Program-made: the position numbers and the translations under genes
NCBI RefSeq assembly: GCF_018219815.1
Contig: NZ_JADMKU010000002.1
Span: 248,001 to 312,000 of the forward strand
DNA: 64,000 nt
From: Thalassovita aquimarina
GTDB taxonomy: Bacteria > Pseudomonadota > Alphaproteobacteria > Rhodobacterales > Rhodobacteraceae
Reading direction: 5' to 3'
Notes under the pieces: generated by a model
What the model was told of the DNA's origin: nothing
Databases searched by the model: none
The model's input: only the letters and a program-made list of their open reading frames with translations
In this document: piece by piece, positions 1-10,299 of the stretch
Position numbering within the stretch: the first letter of the stretch is position 1
Layout: each line of letters opens with the position of its first letter

Positions 1-1062
<1,062 letters not shown>

Positions 1063-1291
1063 GAGGTTCTCTCCATTTTTCGGCCAGACCTGGCCAATAT
1101 CGGTTGGGGCCGCAAAATGTGCAGCCTTTCCGAGGCGCTATTTAGCGGGGGATTCCCGCTCAGTCCAGCAGACAATGTTCCGGAGGGGTTGCACGGTTGC
1201 AACAGATGCCTATCTGTCGCGGTTGAGCAGCACTGTTTCAAGGTCTATGCTGCGGCACAGAAACGCTGCCCTTTTCCTGAAGGAAACCCCA

Positions 1292-1951
1292 ATGTCACGC
1301 CTTCTTTCAACCACCTCGGCCCTGATCCTTTGCACGGCGGGTGCCGTGAGTGCGGAAACCCAGATCAGCCTTTACGGCGGCTGGCAGACGTCGCCGCACA
1401 GCCGCGTCACCGGCACGCTGCCCGCGGGAGTGACCTATCCCGGGTCGTTCAGCAAATCGATCGGCTGGGACGGCAAATCCTTCACCATGCCGCCCTATTA
1501 CGGTGCCCGCGTCACCTTCTGGCAAGGCGGCAACTGGGGCTGGGGGGTCGAGTTGAGCCATGACAAGGCTTATGCCGGGTCGGACATGTCGCCGGAATTC
1601 ACCCGGCTGGAATTCACCGACGGCCACAACATCCTGACCGTGAACTACATGAAGCGCTGGCCCGGAAAATGGGACAAGTTCACCCCCTATGTCGGCGCTG
1701 GCGTCGGCATCGCGGTTCCGCATGTCGACATCACCCCGGCCGGCGGCCAGCATACCTATGAGTATCAGTATACCGGCCCGGCCGCGCGACTGACCGCGGG
1801 CGCCAGTTACCAGCTGAACGACCGCTGGGGGCTGTTCGGGGAATACCAGTTCACCATTTCGGACAACGATGTGGACCTGACCGGCGGCGGCGACCTGCAT
1901 ACGCGGATCATCACCAACGCGCTGAATGTCGGTGTGAGCTTCGCGTTCTGA
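1292..1951 (+). CDS. Outer-membrane beta-barrel protein, resembling lipid A oxidase (LpxQ-like)
   Basis: A 219-residue exported protein. The start at 1292 is chosen because it gives a clean signal peptide (MSRLLSTTSALIL...AVSA, cleavage before ETQ) and has AAGGAA just upstream. The mature part is rich in alternating aromatic and glycine residues (WGVELSHDKAY, TPYVGAGVG) and ends with GVSFAF, a C-terminal phenylalanine typical of outer-membrane barrels. The pattern of a small barrel with a conserved SHDKAY-type segment recalls rhizobial LpxQ, which oxidises lipid A glucosamine; that identification is from memory of the family and is tentative. It is transcribed alone, divergent from petA. Confidence 0.8.
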   Translation: MSRLLSTTSALILCTAGAVSAETQISLYGGWQTSPHSRVTGTLPAGVTYPGSFSKSIGWDGKSFTMPPYYGARVTFWQGGNWGWGVELSHDKAYAGSDMSPEFTRLEFTDGHNILTVNYMKRWPGKWDKFTPYVGAGVGIAVPHVDITPAGGQHTYEYQYTGPAARLTAGASYQLNDRWGLFGEYQFTISDNDVDLTGGGDLHTRIITNALNVGVSFAF

Positions 1952-2035
1952 GCGGGACCTGAAAAGAGGTGCGTGCCGCCGGCGCGCGCCTGTCTGCCTC
2001 GTCGCAGGCCCTTGGCCTGACGTCTCGGGGATAAA

Positions 2036-2100
2036 GGGGCGCAGCCCCTCTGCGCGCCAGGGGCGCGCATTCACCCCGGGGTATTTTCACCAAGAAAAAG
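2036..2100. repeat. GC-rich intergenic repeat, copy 1
   Basis: GGGGCGCAGCCCCT, a GC-rich palindromic head, is followed by CCCCGGGGTATTTTC and an AAGAAAAAG tail. The same architecture occurs at 35041-35101 (reverse orientation) and 42841-42900. It lies between the 3' ends of two convergent genes, so it may act as a bidirectional terminator or an extragenic palindromic element. Confidence 0.65.
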
Positions 2101-2109
2101 CAGGCAGCG

Positions 2110-2715
2110 TCAGTCGCTGGGCTGAGTCGCCTTCATGCTGTCGCGGCTGTTGAACACCGCGAACCAGTCGTCCAGCGCGTCGTTGCCCTTGCGCCAGTTG
2201 CGGTCGGCATGGCGGAAATCCAGATATCCGAGCGCGCAACCGATGGCGATCTGGCCGATGTTCAGCGGCCCGGTCAGGTGGCTCATCCAGCGGTCGTTGA
2301 CCGCCTTGACCCCGCGCGATGCCTTTTGCCATTGCGCCTCGACCCAGTCCTCGAACACCATGTGCGGCGGTCGCACCCTGCTTTCGTAGACCATCAGGAC
2401 GGCAGCATCGAGGATGCCGTCGGCGGTGGCCTCCAGCGTCATCACCTCCCAGCGGCTGGCATCCGGATAGAGCCCACCGCCCGCACGGTCATTCAGGAAC
2501 TGGCAGATCACCCGGCTGTCATACAGCGCCGGCCCGTCGCCGCGGATCAGCGCCGGGATCTTGCCCAGCGGATTGACCGATTGCAGTTCGACCGGCGTCG
2601 ATACCGCCGTGGTCTTCACCGGCAACAGTTCGACATCGTCGAGCTGTCCGGTTTCGCGCAGCACCACCTCGACCTTGCGGACAAACGGCGACGCGGGCGA
2701 ATAGACGAGTTTCAT
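2110..2715 (-). CDS. Glutathione S-transferase family protein
   Basis: A 201-residue cytosolic protein with a GST fold. The N-terminal thioredoxin-like domain starts MKLVYSPASPFVRKV, with serine in the position usually used for glutathione activation, and contains the NPLGKIPAL segment with the family cis-proline and the DSRVICQFL segment that binds the gamma-glutamyl part of glutathione. An all-alpha C-terminal domain follows. The substrate cannot be read from the sequence. It is a single gene on the minus strand with no clear operon partner, converging on the outer-membrane barrel gene. Confidence 0.93.
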   Translation of the reverse strand: MKLVYSPASPFVRKVEVVLRETGQLDDVELLPVKTTAVSTPVELQSVNPLGKIPALIRGDGPALYDSRVICQFLNDRAGGGLYPDASRWEVMTLEATADGILDAAVLMVYESRVRPPHMVFEDWVEAQWQKASRGVKAVNDRWMSHLTGPLNIGQIAIGCALGYLDFRHADRNWRKGNDALDDWFAVFNSRDSMKATQPSD

Positions 2716-2770
2716 TGTGCTCTCTCCCTCTAGTTCGGGGCGAGCTTACCATCGCGAACGGGGCTGTCCA

Positions 2771-3394
2771 TCACTGCTGTGGCGGCAGATTCCGCATCAG
2801 GGCCACCAGCGCGGCAACCTCGCTGCCGAAACCCGTTGCTTCCATAGCCGCAGCGGCGGCAAGGCGCGCTTCCTCCGGCTTGTTCTGGGCCAGTTTCCAG
2901 GTTCCGTCGACATCTTCGATCCGCAGCCGCGCCGGGACGATCATCCGCATAAGTCGCTCCATCGCCTCGGACGGCATCTTGTCGCTTTTCCAGATCCGTT
3001 TCGGCGCAAGATCGGCCTCGAACCGGTCCGACAGACGGTCAAGCAGCGGCCGCAGTTCGGATTGCGGCAACAATTCCGCCGGGCCTGACACGTGTACCGC
3101 AACGTAATTCCAGGTCGGCACCTGGTCTTCGATCCCGTACCAGTCAGGCGAGACATAGCCATGCGGGCCGGAAATGGCGATTTTCACCGGTTGGGCCGAT
3201 TTCAACCGCGCCGCGATCGGGTTGGAGCGAACGAGGTGAAACAGCAGGTCGTCGCCCTCGATCAGGAACGGGATATGCGACATGAGCGGCGCGCCGTCCT
3301 GATCGGTGACGGCGAGGATACCGAAACCAGTTTCCCGTGCGAATTCAAGGTTCTGCTGGCGCGGCACCTTGCGATAGGTGGGATTGGGATGCAT
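2771..3394 (-). CDS. FMN-binding negative transcriptional regulator (PaiB family)
   Basis: A 207-residue protein of the PaiB split-barrel family. The start at 3394 is chosen because MHPNPTYRK is the conserved family N-terminus; upstream codons read into non-homologous sequence. Family-typical segments are MSHIPFLI, NPIAARLK, GPHGYVSPDWY and VPTWNYVAVH. The family binds FMN, and the Bacillus founder is described as a repressor, but many members may be enzymes, so the regulatory role is only a family label. It is transcribed in the same direction as the dapF-mtaB pair but separated by about 60 bases. Confidence 0.92.
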   Translation of the reverse strand: MHPNPTYRKVPRQQNLEFARETGFGILAVTDQDGAPLMSHIPFLIEGDDLLFHLVRSNPIAARLKSAQPVKIAISGPHGYVSPDWYGIEDQVPTWNYVAVHVSGPAELLPQSELRPLLDRLSDRFEADLAPKRIWKSDKMPSEAMERLMRMIVPARLRIEDVDGTWKLAQNKPEEARLAAAAAMEATGFGSEVAALVALMRNLPPQQ

Positions 3395-3456
3395 GGCGGC
3401 CCCTCTGTTGTCTGGTTCGGCGGCACGGTCCCGCAGATGACCACCCAAGGCAAGGG

Positions 3457-4719
3457 TTATGCGGTCAGTTGCGTGCCCGAGATGCCGGAAATCCGCGCCT
3501 CGACGATCGCGCCTTCGGTCTGCGCGGTGGCGAACGTGACCTCGGTGAACTGTTCGGTGCGCCCCATGTGGGGGTTTTCCATCAGGATGCGGTGGGGTCG
3601 GCCCACCTGATCCGCCAGGTGCCTGGCCACCTGCGCCGCACCCGCTTCGCGCAGCCGGGCGGCGCGGGCCTTGATGACATTGCCGTCGACCTGGTTCGGG
3701 ATTTTGGCCGCAGGCGTGCCTTCGCGCTTCGAATAGGGGAAGACGTGCAGCCAGGTCAGGTCGCATTCGGTGACCAGCTTCAGCGAGTTTTCGAAATGCG
3801 CATCGGTTTCGGTCGGAAACCCGGCGATGATATCGGCGCCAAAGGTCATGTCGGGGCGCAGCCTGCGCGCCTCCTCGGCGAAGCGGATCGCGTCGTCGCG
3901 CAGGTGGCGGCGCTTCATCCGTTTCAGGATCAGGTCGTCGCCATGCTGCAACGACAGGTGCAGATGCGGCATCAGGCGCGGTTCGGTGGCGATGGCCTGC
4001 ATCAGGTTTTCGTCCACCTCGATCGAATCGATGGATGAAATGCGCAGCCGCGGCAGGTCGGGCACCAGTTTCAGGATGCGCATCACCAGATCGCCCAGTT
4101 TCGGCCCGGCAGGCAGGTCAGCACCCCAGGAGGTCAGGTCGACCCCGGTCAGCACCACCTCGTTATAGCCCTTGTCGACCAGCCGCTTGATCTGATCGAC
4201 CACCACGCCTGCGGGGACGGATCGCGAATTGCCCCGGCCGTAAGGGATGATGCAGAAGGTGCAGCGGTGATCGCAACCGTTCTGCACCTGCACATAGGCG
4301 CGCGACCGGGTGCCGAAGCCGTCGATCAGGTGACCGGCGGTTTCGGTGACGCTCATGATATCGTCGACCTGCACCTTTTCGGTGGTGCCGATGAAATCGG
4401 GGCCCATATTGGCCCAGGTTTCCGGCTGCATCTTTTCCGAATTGCCGATGACCAGGTCGACCTCGTCCATCTTGGCGAAGGTTTCCGGTTCGGTCTGGGC
4501 GGCGCAGCCGGTGACGATCAGCCTTGCATCGGGATTGTCGCGCCGCAGTTTGCGAATCTCCTGCCGCGCCTTGCGCACCGCTTCGGCGGTGACGGCGCAG
4601 GTATTGACTACCACGGCGCCTTCGACCCCGGCCTGCTGGGCCAGGTCCTTCATCGCTTCGGTTTCATAGGCGTTGAGCCGGCAGCCGAGCGTGGCGAAAA
4701 CGGGGGGCTTGGCGGTCAC
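3457..4719 (-). CDS. mtaB: tRNA N6-threonylcarbamoyladenosine (t6A) methylthiotransferase
   Basis: Radical-SAM enzyme that converts t6A37 to ms2t6A37 in ANN-decoding tRNAs. The 420-residue protein has an N-terminal UPF0004 domain with cysteines in [15 protein letters not shown] and VTGCAAQ for the auxiliary [4Fe-4S] cluster. The central radical-SAM motif is CDHRCTFC. The LGCRLN start and [11 protein letters not shown] favour MtaB over MiaB. The start ATG overlaps the dapF stop by four bases (ATGA), so the two genes are translationally coupled. Length is normal for MtaB. Confidence 0.95.
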   Translation of the reverse strand: MTAKPPVFATLGCRLNAYETEAMKDLAQQAGVEGAVVVNTCAVTAEAVRKARQEIRKLRRDNPDARLIVTGCAAQTEPETFAKMDEVDLVIGNSEKMQPETWANMGPDFIGTTEKVQVDDIMSVTETAGHLIDGFGTRSRAYVQVQNGCDHRCTFCIIPYGRGNSRSVPAGVVVDQIKRLVDKGYNEVVLTGVDLTSWGADLPAGPKLGDLVMRILKLVPDLPRLRISSIDSIEVDENLMQAIATEPRLMPHLHLSLQHGDDLILKRMKRRHLRDDAIRFAEEARRLRPDMTFGADIIAGFPTETDAHFENSLKLVTECDLTWLHVFPYSKREGTPAAKIPNQVDGNVIKARAARLREAGAAQVARHLADQVGRPHRILMENPHMGRTEQFTEVTFATAQTEGAIVEARISGISGTQLTA

Positions 4720-5561
4720 TGGACCTGCTCCTTCACCGAGGCGATGAAGCCGGGGGTCAGATGGGCGGTGAACACGTGCATGGTTTCGCCGGTCATCCAG
4801 ACGCCGTCATCTTTCCAGTCGATTTGCAGACTGCCGCCATCCAGATCGATCCGCACCGAGCGCCCGGTCAGGCCCCGGCGTGCCGCGGCGACTGCCGTGG
4901 CGCAGGAGGAGGAACCCGAGGCCAGTGTCACCCCGACGCCGCGCTCCCAGACCCGCATGCGCAGGTGATCCGGCCCGATCAGCGACGCGAACTGCACATT
5001 GGTGCGTTCGGGGTAAAGCGGATGATGTTCGATCTCCGCCCCGCGGGTTTGCAGATCGACAGCCTCGGCATCCTCCACGAAGAAAGTGCAATGCGGGTTG
5101 CCCATGCCGGTAGCGGTGGGCGTGCCCTCGATCGGCAGTTCCAGCGTGTCGATGTCGCGTGCCAGCGGGATTTCATCCCACGCAAGCTGCGGCTGCCCCA
5201 TGTTGACCGAGGTCAGCCCGTTTCCCGCATCCACAGCGTAGAGATCGCCGCGATCGGTGGTCAGGTGCAGTTCGCGCTTGCCGGTCTCCTCCATCAGGTG
5301 GCGCGCGATGCAGCGGGTGGCGTTGCCGCAGGCGGCCGAGGTCGATCCGTCCGAATTGTAGAACACCAGATGCGCGTCGCCCGCGCCCCGTTCGATCACC
5401 GCCAGCTGATCGTAGCCGACCCCCTTGTGCCGGTCGGCGATGGCGATCACCAGCTCGGGCGGCAGGTCGACAGCATGCGCGCGCGCATCGACGACGACAA
5501 AGTCGTTGCCAAGCCCGTGCATCTTCATGAAGGGCAAAGGGGTATCCGCGCTGTTTTCCAT
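4716..5561 (-). CDS. dapF: Diaminopimelate epimerase
   Basis: Cytosolic PLP-independent epimerase that interconverts LL- and meso-diaminopimelate for lysine and peptidoglycan synthesis. It carries the substrate segment [10 protein letters not shown] and the two catalytic cysteines in AACGNATRC and SGSSSCATA. The start at 5561 gives a 281-residue protein close to family length; an in-frame ATG at 5570 is an alternative. It is followed immediately by mtaB with a four-base overlap, a pairing common in alphaproteobacteria. Confidence 0.96.
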   Translation of the reverse strand: MENSADTPLPFMKMHGLGNDFVVVDARAHAVDLPPELVIAIADRHKGVGYDQLAVIERGAGDAHLVFYNSDGSTSAACGNATRCIARHLMEETGKRELHLTTDRGDLYAVDAGNGLTSVNMGQPQLAWDEIPLARDIDTLELPIEGTPTATGMGNPHCTFFVEDAEAVDLQTRGAEIEHHPLYPERTNVQFASLIGPDHLRMRVWERGVGVTLASGSSSCATAVAAARRGLTGRSVRIDLDGGSLQIDWKDDGVWMTGETMHVFTAHLTPGFIASVKEQVQ

Positions 5562-5796
5562 CGCGCCCATATACGCCTGATTCCCCCCGCTTTCCAGTAC
5601 CGCCCGGCGCAACCCCGGCATGGTCCGGCGACAAGGATGGATTCCATATCCTGCCCTGCCGGCAGGCCTGACCGCCACGCCGAACAGATTCCCTTGTTTT
5701 TCAAGGCAAAACTAAGGAAATGAGAAAACATTGCCGGAAATGAAGATTTTAGGGTTGACCCTCCTGCCCGCAGTTTCTAGAAGCTGCCTCCACAGT

Positions 5797-5872
5797 GGGC
5801 CGTTAGCTCAGTTGGTAGAGCAACTGACTTTTAATCAGTGGGTCGCAGGTTCGAATCCTGCACGGCTCACCA
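5797..5872 (+). tRNA. tRNA-Lys (anticodon UUU)
   Basis: A complete 76-base cloverleaf. The acceptor stem GGGCCGT pairs with ACGGCTC with one G-T pair; the D-arm GCTCAGTTGGTAGAGC is followed by the anticodon stem ACTGA/TCAGT with loop CTTTTAA, giving anticodon TTT at 5830-5832. The T-arm GCAGGTTCGAATCCTGC and encoded CCA are present. The gene is intact. Accessory DNA begins directly downstream, so its 3' end is a plausible integration target. Confidence 0.98.
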
Positions 5873-5902
5873 CTTAATCCTGAAATATCAATGGATTACG
5901 CG

Positions 5903-5920
5903 CCGCGCCTTCGGGCGCGG
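5903..5920 (+). terminator. GC-rich hairpin downstream of tRNA-Lys
   Basis: CCGCGCC and GGCGCGG form a 7-bp stem with a TTCG-type loop, 31 bases after the tRNA end. There is no T-run after it, so it is a weak terminator at best. It could also be part of the attachment region. Confidence 0.3.
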
Positions 5921-5938
5921 TTCGCGCGTTCCGGATTG

Positions 5939-5959
5939 CCGGAAGCACTACGGAAGCAA
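5939..5959 (+). repeat. 21-bp site matching the one upstream of the integrase (left copy)
   Basis: This 21-bp sequence (CCGGAAGC, three variable bases, ACGGAAGCAA) matches 12730-12750 at 19 of 21 positions in the same orientation. Each copy holds two direct GGAAGC words. It lies 67 bases after the tRNA-Lys gene, where an integrase arm-binding site would be expected. That role is inference. Confidence 0.55.
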
Positions 5960-6177
5960 CCGAAATGAAAAGATTGACCTGGTTCGGCGTTGTGGTTTTG
6001 CCACACGTGTATAGGGCCTGTCTTGGACGGCTCAGAACCCACGCACAATAAGATTCGCGGACGGCCCCATCGGCTGGGGCAGTTTCACATGAACCACCGA
6101 GCATCAGCTTTCGGCTAGCATGCCCCCACGAAATGGCGTTTAGTCGCGCGGTTATCAACTCTTGGAAGGCCGTACAG

Positions 6178-7086
6178 ATGAACCTCCCCAATACGCGGGC
6201 ACTTGGACTGGTGGCAGCGCTTGCCACCGTGACGATCTGGGCGGCGTTCCTGTTGGTCACCCGTTTCGCCGTGCGGGGCAGCTTCACGGTCGAAGAGGTT
6301 CTCGTACTGCGCCTCATCCCCGGAGCCCTCGTCATGGCTCCGGTCATGTGGCGTTTGGGTGTCTTGCCGCGCGGTCAGTCCTGGCCACGCGCAGCGATGC
6401 TCATGCTTGGCGCCAGCGCTGTCTTTCCCTTCGTGGTGTCCAAGGGGCTGTCTTATGCGCCCGCATCTGATGGCGGGGCGCTAGCACCCGGCATGCTGCC
6501 ATTCTGGACCGCACTGGCGGCCTATGCACTGATCGGAGAAATCCCCGGCCCGCGTCGCCGGTTTGGGCTGGCGCTGATCCTGACGGGCGCAATGGTCGTA
6601 AGCCTGTGGCAGATCCTCGCAGGGGCGGACGACGGGGCATGGAAGGGGCACCTGATGTTTCTGTCAGGGTCGGGACTTTGGGCAGTCTATTCCGTCATTT
6701 TCCGCCAAAGCGGGCTCAGCCCCTTGCATGGGCTTGTCATCGGGTTATTCTGGGGCGCCCTGCTTTTTACGCCATTCTTGTTCGCGACTGGCAACGTTAC
6801 CTTCACCACGTCCAGCCTGGGCGACATTGCAGTCATGATCGTGCTTCAGAGTTTCGTCATTGGCATTCTGGCAATGTTCCTGTTCGGCTACGCGGTGCAG
6901 ATTCTCGGTGCCGCCGAAGCTGCCGCCTTTGGCGCACTGACCCCTATCCTTGCCTTGCTGGGCGGCGTGGCTTTCCTGGGCGAAAGCGTTACACCGCTCA
7001 AGGTCGTCGGCGTCGCCCTGGTGGCTGTCGGCGTCTTTCTCGCTTCGGGCGTTCTAAGCAAGGCGCGGGCAGCAGCCACATCCTAA
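6178..7086 (+). CDS. DMT-superfamily (EamA) transporter
   Basis: A 302-residue inner-membrane protein with about ten hydrophobic segments arranged as two EamA repeats. The N-terminal half begins after MNLPNTRALGLVAALATV; the C-terminal half has the family-like FGALTPILALLGG and GESVTPLKVVG segments. The substrate is unknown; EamA proteins export metabolites such as amino acids or nucleosides. The start at 6178 is used because it places the first helix directly after a short cytosolic tail and follows a GGAAGG. It is the first gene right of tRNA-Lys and is probably cargo of the accessory region. Confidence 0.88.
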   Translation: MNLPNTRALGLVAALATVTIWAAFLLVTRFAVRGSFTVEEVLVLRLIPGALVMAPVMWRLGVLPRGQSWPRAAMLMLGASAVFPFVVSKGLSYAPASDGGALAPGMLPFWTALAAYALIGEIPGPRRRFGLALILTGAMVVSLWQILAGADDGAWKGHLMFLSGSGLWAVYSVIFRQSGLSPLHGLVIGLFWGALLFTPFLFATGNVTFTTSSLGDIAVMIVLQSFVIGILAMFLFGYAVQILGAAEAAAFGALTPILALLGGVAFLGESVTPLKVVGVALVAVGVFLASGVLSKARAAATS

Positions 7087-7473
7087 ACCCCACAAAACAC
7101 ACTTGTAAGGGCGTGCTCGGTGCGGCGCTTTGACTGAAAGCGACTGAACTATTCAAAGCCGACCTTGGTTGCAAGACAGCCAAAGTTCGGGTGTGGGCCG
7201 TGAGCAGCCCATTGTCCGCGTAGTTGGGAAATTCGGCTTTCGCTGCGGCCTGCCCGAACGGCAGCTTTGCGCAGGAAGCCGACTTTGCAAAGTCCTTGCG
7301 GCTTCCGGAAAGCCGACATTGGCGCAATGTGTAGCGAACGACAGTTATAAGCCCAAAGCGGATCATCATTCCACAAAGAACATCGATAGATACAGCAAAC
7401 TCTTGAACACCGAAAGCGATCGCACAACAAGGCAACCGTATGGTATTCTGAAAATATGGATGCAATCGAAGAT
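7087..7473. other. Intergenic region without a recognisable gene
   Basis: No supportable gene is seen. The word AAGCCGAC recurs three times (near 7157, 7278 and 7310) and the sequence looks like degenerate non-coding DNA. The part just before 7474 becomes more AT-rich and may hold the promoter of the next gene. Confidence 0.5.
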
Positions 7474-8427
7474 ATGAAGGCGGCAGTGACGGACCGCTAC
7501 GGTCCGCCTGAGGTGTTAAAGCTAGGCAGGCTACCTCGTCCGCTGCCAGAGAAGGGCGAGGTTCGGGTGAAGATACACGCCTCAACGGTTGGTCGGACCG
7601 ACACGGCCACTCTGCGGGCGCATCCATTCTTCGCGCGAGCGATGACAGGCACGTTCCGACCCAAAATAAAAACGTTGGGTATGGACTTTGCGGGCATTGT
7701 CGACCTGCTCGGCGAAGATGTATCCGATTTCGACATCGGAGATAGAGTCTTCGGTCTATCGCCGGATACGTTCGGCGGCCATGCGGAGTATCTTTGCGTT
7801 CCTGCAAAAGGAGCCATTGCACGCATTCCCGGAGACCTACCATTTCATCAGACTGTAGTTGGCGAAGGTGCCTGGTACGCCGAAGGGACCGCAAAACTGT
7901 TGTCAGAGGGTATGCGATGTTTGGTTTATGGGGCTTCCGGGGCAATTGGAACTGCTGCGGTTCAACTTGCCAAGGCCAGGGGCGCGTATGTGGTGGCGGT
8001 CGTCGGAACCCGGCACGTTGCCTTGTCGAAACGCCTCGGAGCGGACCGTGTCGTGAACTATGAGGCAGAGGACTTCACCGCGATCAGAGAAAAATTCGAC
8101 GTCGTTTTTGATGCCGTTGGCAAGACCTCTTTCTTCCATTGCCGACCGCTGCTGAAGGCCGACGGGATATTTGCGGCCACCGATCTCGGCCCTGGCTGGT
8201 CCAACATTCTGCTCAGCGCATGGTTTGGGCTTACCGGAAGCAAACGCGTTCAGATTCCGTTCCCCAAGGATGCACCGGGGTTTGTTCGACACCTTGCCAA
8301 ACTGATGACGACAGGGCAGTTTCAGGGCGTGTTTGACCGGCGCTATCCCCTGGACGATATCGTCGAAGCCTTTCAATACGTGGAAAAAGGTCAAAAGACT
8401 GGGATCGTCGTGCTCAATGTAACGTAA
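7474..8427 (+). CDS. NAD(P)-dependent alcohol dehydrogenase / quinone-oxidoreductase-like (MDR family)
   Basis: A 317-residue medium-chain dehydrogenase/reductase. It starts with the family hallmark MKAAVTDRYGPPEVLKL; an ATG 18 bases upstream (7456) is a possible alternative start. The nucleotide-binding motif is GASGAIGTAAVQLAKARGA, and GADRVVNYEAEDF and DVVFDAVGKTSF are characteristic. The cysteines of the structural zinc site are absent, so it is a zinc-independent type that uses NAD(P)H to reduce quinones, enones or similar substrates; the true substrate is unknown. It stands alone between the transporter and the plasmid-like element, apparently as cargo. Confidence 0.9.
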   Translation: MKAAVTDRYGPPEVLKLGRLPRPLPEKGEVRVKIHASTVGRTDTATLRAHPFFARAMTGTFRPKIKTLGMDFAGIVDLLGEDVSDFDIGDRVFGLSPDTFGGHAEYLCVPAKGAIARIPGDLPFHQTVVGEGAWYAEGTAKLLSEGMRCLVYGASGAIGTAAVQLAKARGAYVVAVVGTRHVALSKRLGADRVVNYEAEDFTAIREKFDVVFDAVGKTSFFHCRPLLKADGIFAATDLGPGWSNILLSAWFGLTGSKRVQIPFPKDAPGFVRHLAKLMTTGQFQGVFDRRYPLDDIVEAFQYVEKGQKTGIVVLNVT

Positions 8428-8762
8428 ACGGTTTCCTGATGCCATTATGGACACGGCCCCGTGGTTATTGTGTCGGAAGGCAGCGAATGGCCGCTTGCCG
8501 CTCACTCTAGCCGATCAGCCATGTCCGCTATGGGCTGGGAGCGGTCATTCGCTGCAAGACGGACGAAGGGCTGTTTTTTGCCGATTGCGTCGAGCCAACT
8601 TCGGCTTTTTCAAACACAAAACTAGCCATTTCTAACTGAATATGTGTGAAAATCGCGATTTCTCACGGGGTGAATTTCCACGAAAAACCGCGAAAAAGTG
8701 ATATCTTCAGGTATTTTTCGGTTCCGGAATTTTCCGCTTTATTCCGTATATTTCTTCTTATT
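8428..8762. other. Intergenic AT-rich region beside the replication initiator gene
   Basis: No gene is seen. From about 8590 the sequence becomes clearly AT-rich compared with its surroundings, with several TATTTTTCGG-like and TTCCG words between 8700 and 8750. It contains a long dyad (8646-8666). An AT-rich region with dyads next to a replication initiator gene could contain a replication origin, but this is inference. Confidence 0.4.
8646..8666. repeat. 21-bp inverted repeat
   Basis: GTGA and TCAC flank the perfect 12-base palindrome AAATCGCGATTT, giving a nearly complete dyad over 21 bases. It is about 100 bases beyond the 3' end of the replication initiator gene. It could be an operator, an origin element or a weak terminator; no T-run follows. 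Confidence 0.5.
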
Positions 8763-9899
8763 TTACTGTACAAACGTGTACTTTTCACCAGCATTCACGA
8801 GCATTTTCGCCAAGTGCTCAGGCTCACCCTGTACGTCTTTCGCAAGCTTTTTCCCGGTTTGTACGAAAAAGTCCGACAATGCGTCGAATTCCACACCTTC
8901 CAGCGCGGCCAGCGTCACTGTGCTGCCCCGTATGTTCTTCAGCAGGGTCGAGATATGCTGCTGACGAATGACCGCCTTGACCGGGTTCGAATCTTCGCCC
9001 TCCCGCATTTCGATGAGTTCCGACCCGATTTCGGCACAGGCGATTTCCCATAGCGGATGGTTCGGCCAACGCGCCCGGTTTCTGTCGCTCACCACCGGAT
9101 CGGTATAGCGGACAACCTGGCCGGTTTGCGCGCAAAGGTCGCCGAAACGGGCAAACAAATCCGCCCATGTGCGGATATTCCAAGTATCTCTCAACAGGTC
9201 CTTTCCGGCACGGAACTTCACTCGCCAGACCTTTGCAGAACTATCCTTCGGGTTCAGGGGCGGAATTCCCCGCGCTTCTAGGGTCTTGTTCCAGATCGCC
9301 CACCAATGAGATTTCTGTTTCTGGATCACCTCCAGCCGCTTGTCATAGATAATGACCTGACGCGCGCGTGTGCTGCCGATGGTCACCGACGTCACCCGCC
9401 CGGATTTGCCATTCACCGACGCGTCGAAGCCCGACACGTAGTCCCGGCGGTTCGCGCTGGAATGCATGACGAACGCTTCCGGCGACAGCTCGAAATCGGG
9501 CGAGAGAATATCGGTACAGATGTCGACGCGAGAAATGCTGATATCGTCTGCGTTGGTCCGCATTCCGAGACGTTCCAGAACCTTGTCCAGGTGCGCCCGT
9601 GCAGCGCCCAGCCCAAGCGTCGCAAGGAAGGTTGCACCGAAGGAAACCCGCACGCCCCACGGGTCTTTCGCATTTGGTTTCTTGAAAGCCCAGTTCGCCC
9701 CCATCGGCCCGCCGCTGGTAATGAAACGGTAACCGCTGCCGCCATGCCCTTTCAGGTGCAGTTGCACGCCGTTCCAATCGATCAGCACTTCGCGCTGTTC
9801 CTGTTCCTCAATCTGCTTTTGCTCTTCCAGATATTCTAACAGGTCCGGGGGAAGCATGGTTTTCACGGCAATCGCCAGCGTATCGAACCCGGTGTGCAA
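8763..9899 (-). CDS. Replication initiation factor (Rep_trans-like), plasmid-type
   Basis: A 378-residue protein resembling rolling-circle replication initiators of the Rep_trans family. It starts MHTGFDTLAIAVK and contains ISRVDICTDIL followed by RQVIIYDKRLEV; this R..YDK segment is where the family nicking tyrosine usually lies, with acidic residues in DICTD as likely metal ligands. A glutamate-rich stretch near residues 25-40 (EEQKQIEEQEQRE) may be a short coiled coil. It belongs to a minus-strand series with two small proteins, a hypothetical protein and the integrase. A Rep plus an integrase indicates an integrative element that can replicate or transfer when excised. Whether the nickase is active cannot be told. 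Confidence 0.8.
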   Translation of the reverse strand: MHTGFDTLAIAVKTMLPPDLLEYLEEQKQIEEQEQREVLIDWNGVQLHLKGHGGSGYRFITSGGPMGANWAFKKPNAKDPWGVRVSFGATFLATLGLGAARAHLDKVLERLGMRTNADDISISRVDICTDILSPDFELSPEAFVMHSSANRRDYVSGFDASVNGKSGRVTSVTIGSTRARQVIIYDKRLEVIQKQKSHWWAIWNKTLEARGIPPLNPKDSSAKVWRVKFRAGKDLLRDTWNIRTWADLFARFGDLCAQTGQVVRYTDPVVSDRNRARWPNHPLWEIACAEIGSELIEMREGEDSNPVKAVIRQQHISTLLKNIRGSTVTLAALEGVEFDALSDFFVQTGKKLAKDVQGEPEHLAKMLVNAGEKYTFVQ

Positions 9900-10037
9900 G
9901 ACCTGATAGGACTCCGGTTGATCTGTATTTCCAGAGGGGGTGCTACTATCACCCCTCTCTGGTCCTGTTGGCTGCTATTTGCGCCTCCGGCGGGGCAGCG
10001 AAGGTTTTGGGGCCGGAATTGGGATTCCATCTGCATG

Positions 10038-10274
10038 TCACTTCGCTCCATTCAGTTGACGGCTGATCCAGATTTCCGCCCGCTCGGCGCATTTCGCCAC
10101 ATTGAGAAGGTCCGAGTGGGAATAGCTGGACGTGCTCATCCAGTTGCCTTCGCCGTTCTTGTAGGAGCGGGCGATATCGACGGAATAGAAACCGTCATTC
10201 TTCCAGACTGTCGCGGTGATCAGTCCGAGTTTGACCTTGTAGGCTGGTTGGTTGCTCAAGGCGTTTCCTTTCAA
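10038..10274 (-). CDS. Small conserved protein of mobile elements, unknown function
   Basis: A 78-residue protein with a compact pattern: a GLITATVWKNDG strand segment, SVDIARSYKNG, then STSSYSHSDLLNVAKCAERAEIWI. Small proteins with the pattern (K)ATIW.N... R.YKDG..W..T.SF...DLL.LAK.AD.A..WI are widespread in bacteria, often near mobile DNA, and have no assigned function known to me. It sits between the excisionase-like regulator and the replication initiator, in the same orientation, and is probably part of the replication module. Confidence 0.7.
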   Translation of the reverse strand: MKGNALSNQPAYKVKLGLITATVWKNDGFYSVDIARSYKNGEGNWMSTSSYSHSDLLNVAKCAERAEIWISRQLNGAK

Positions 10275-10299
10275 AGGTTGAGGTTGGTGGCAGACAAAG

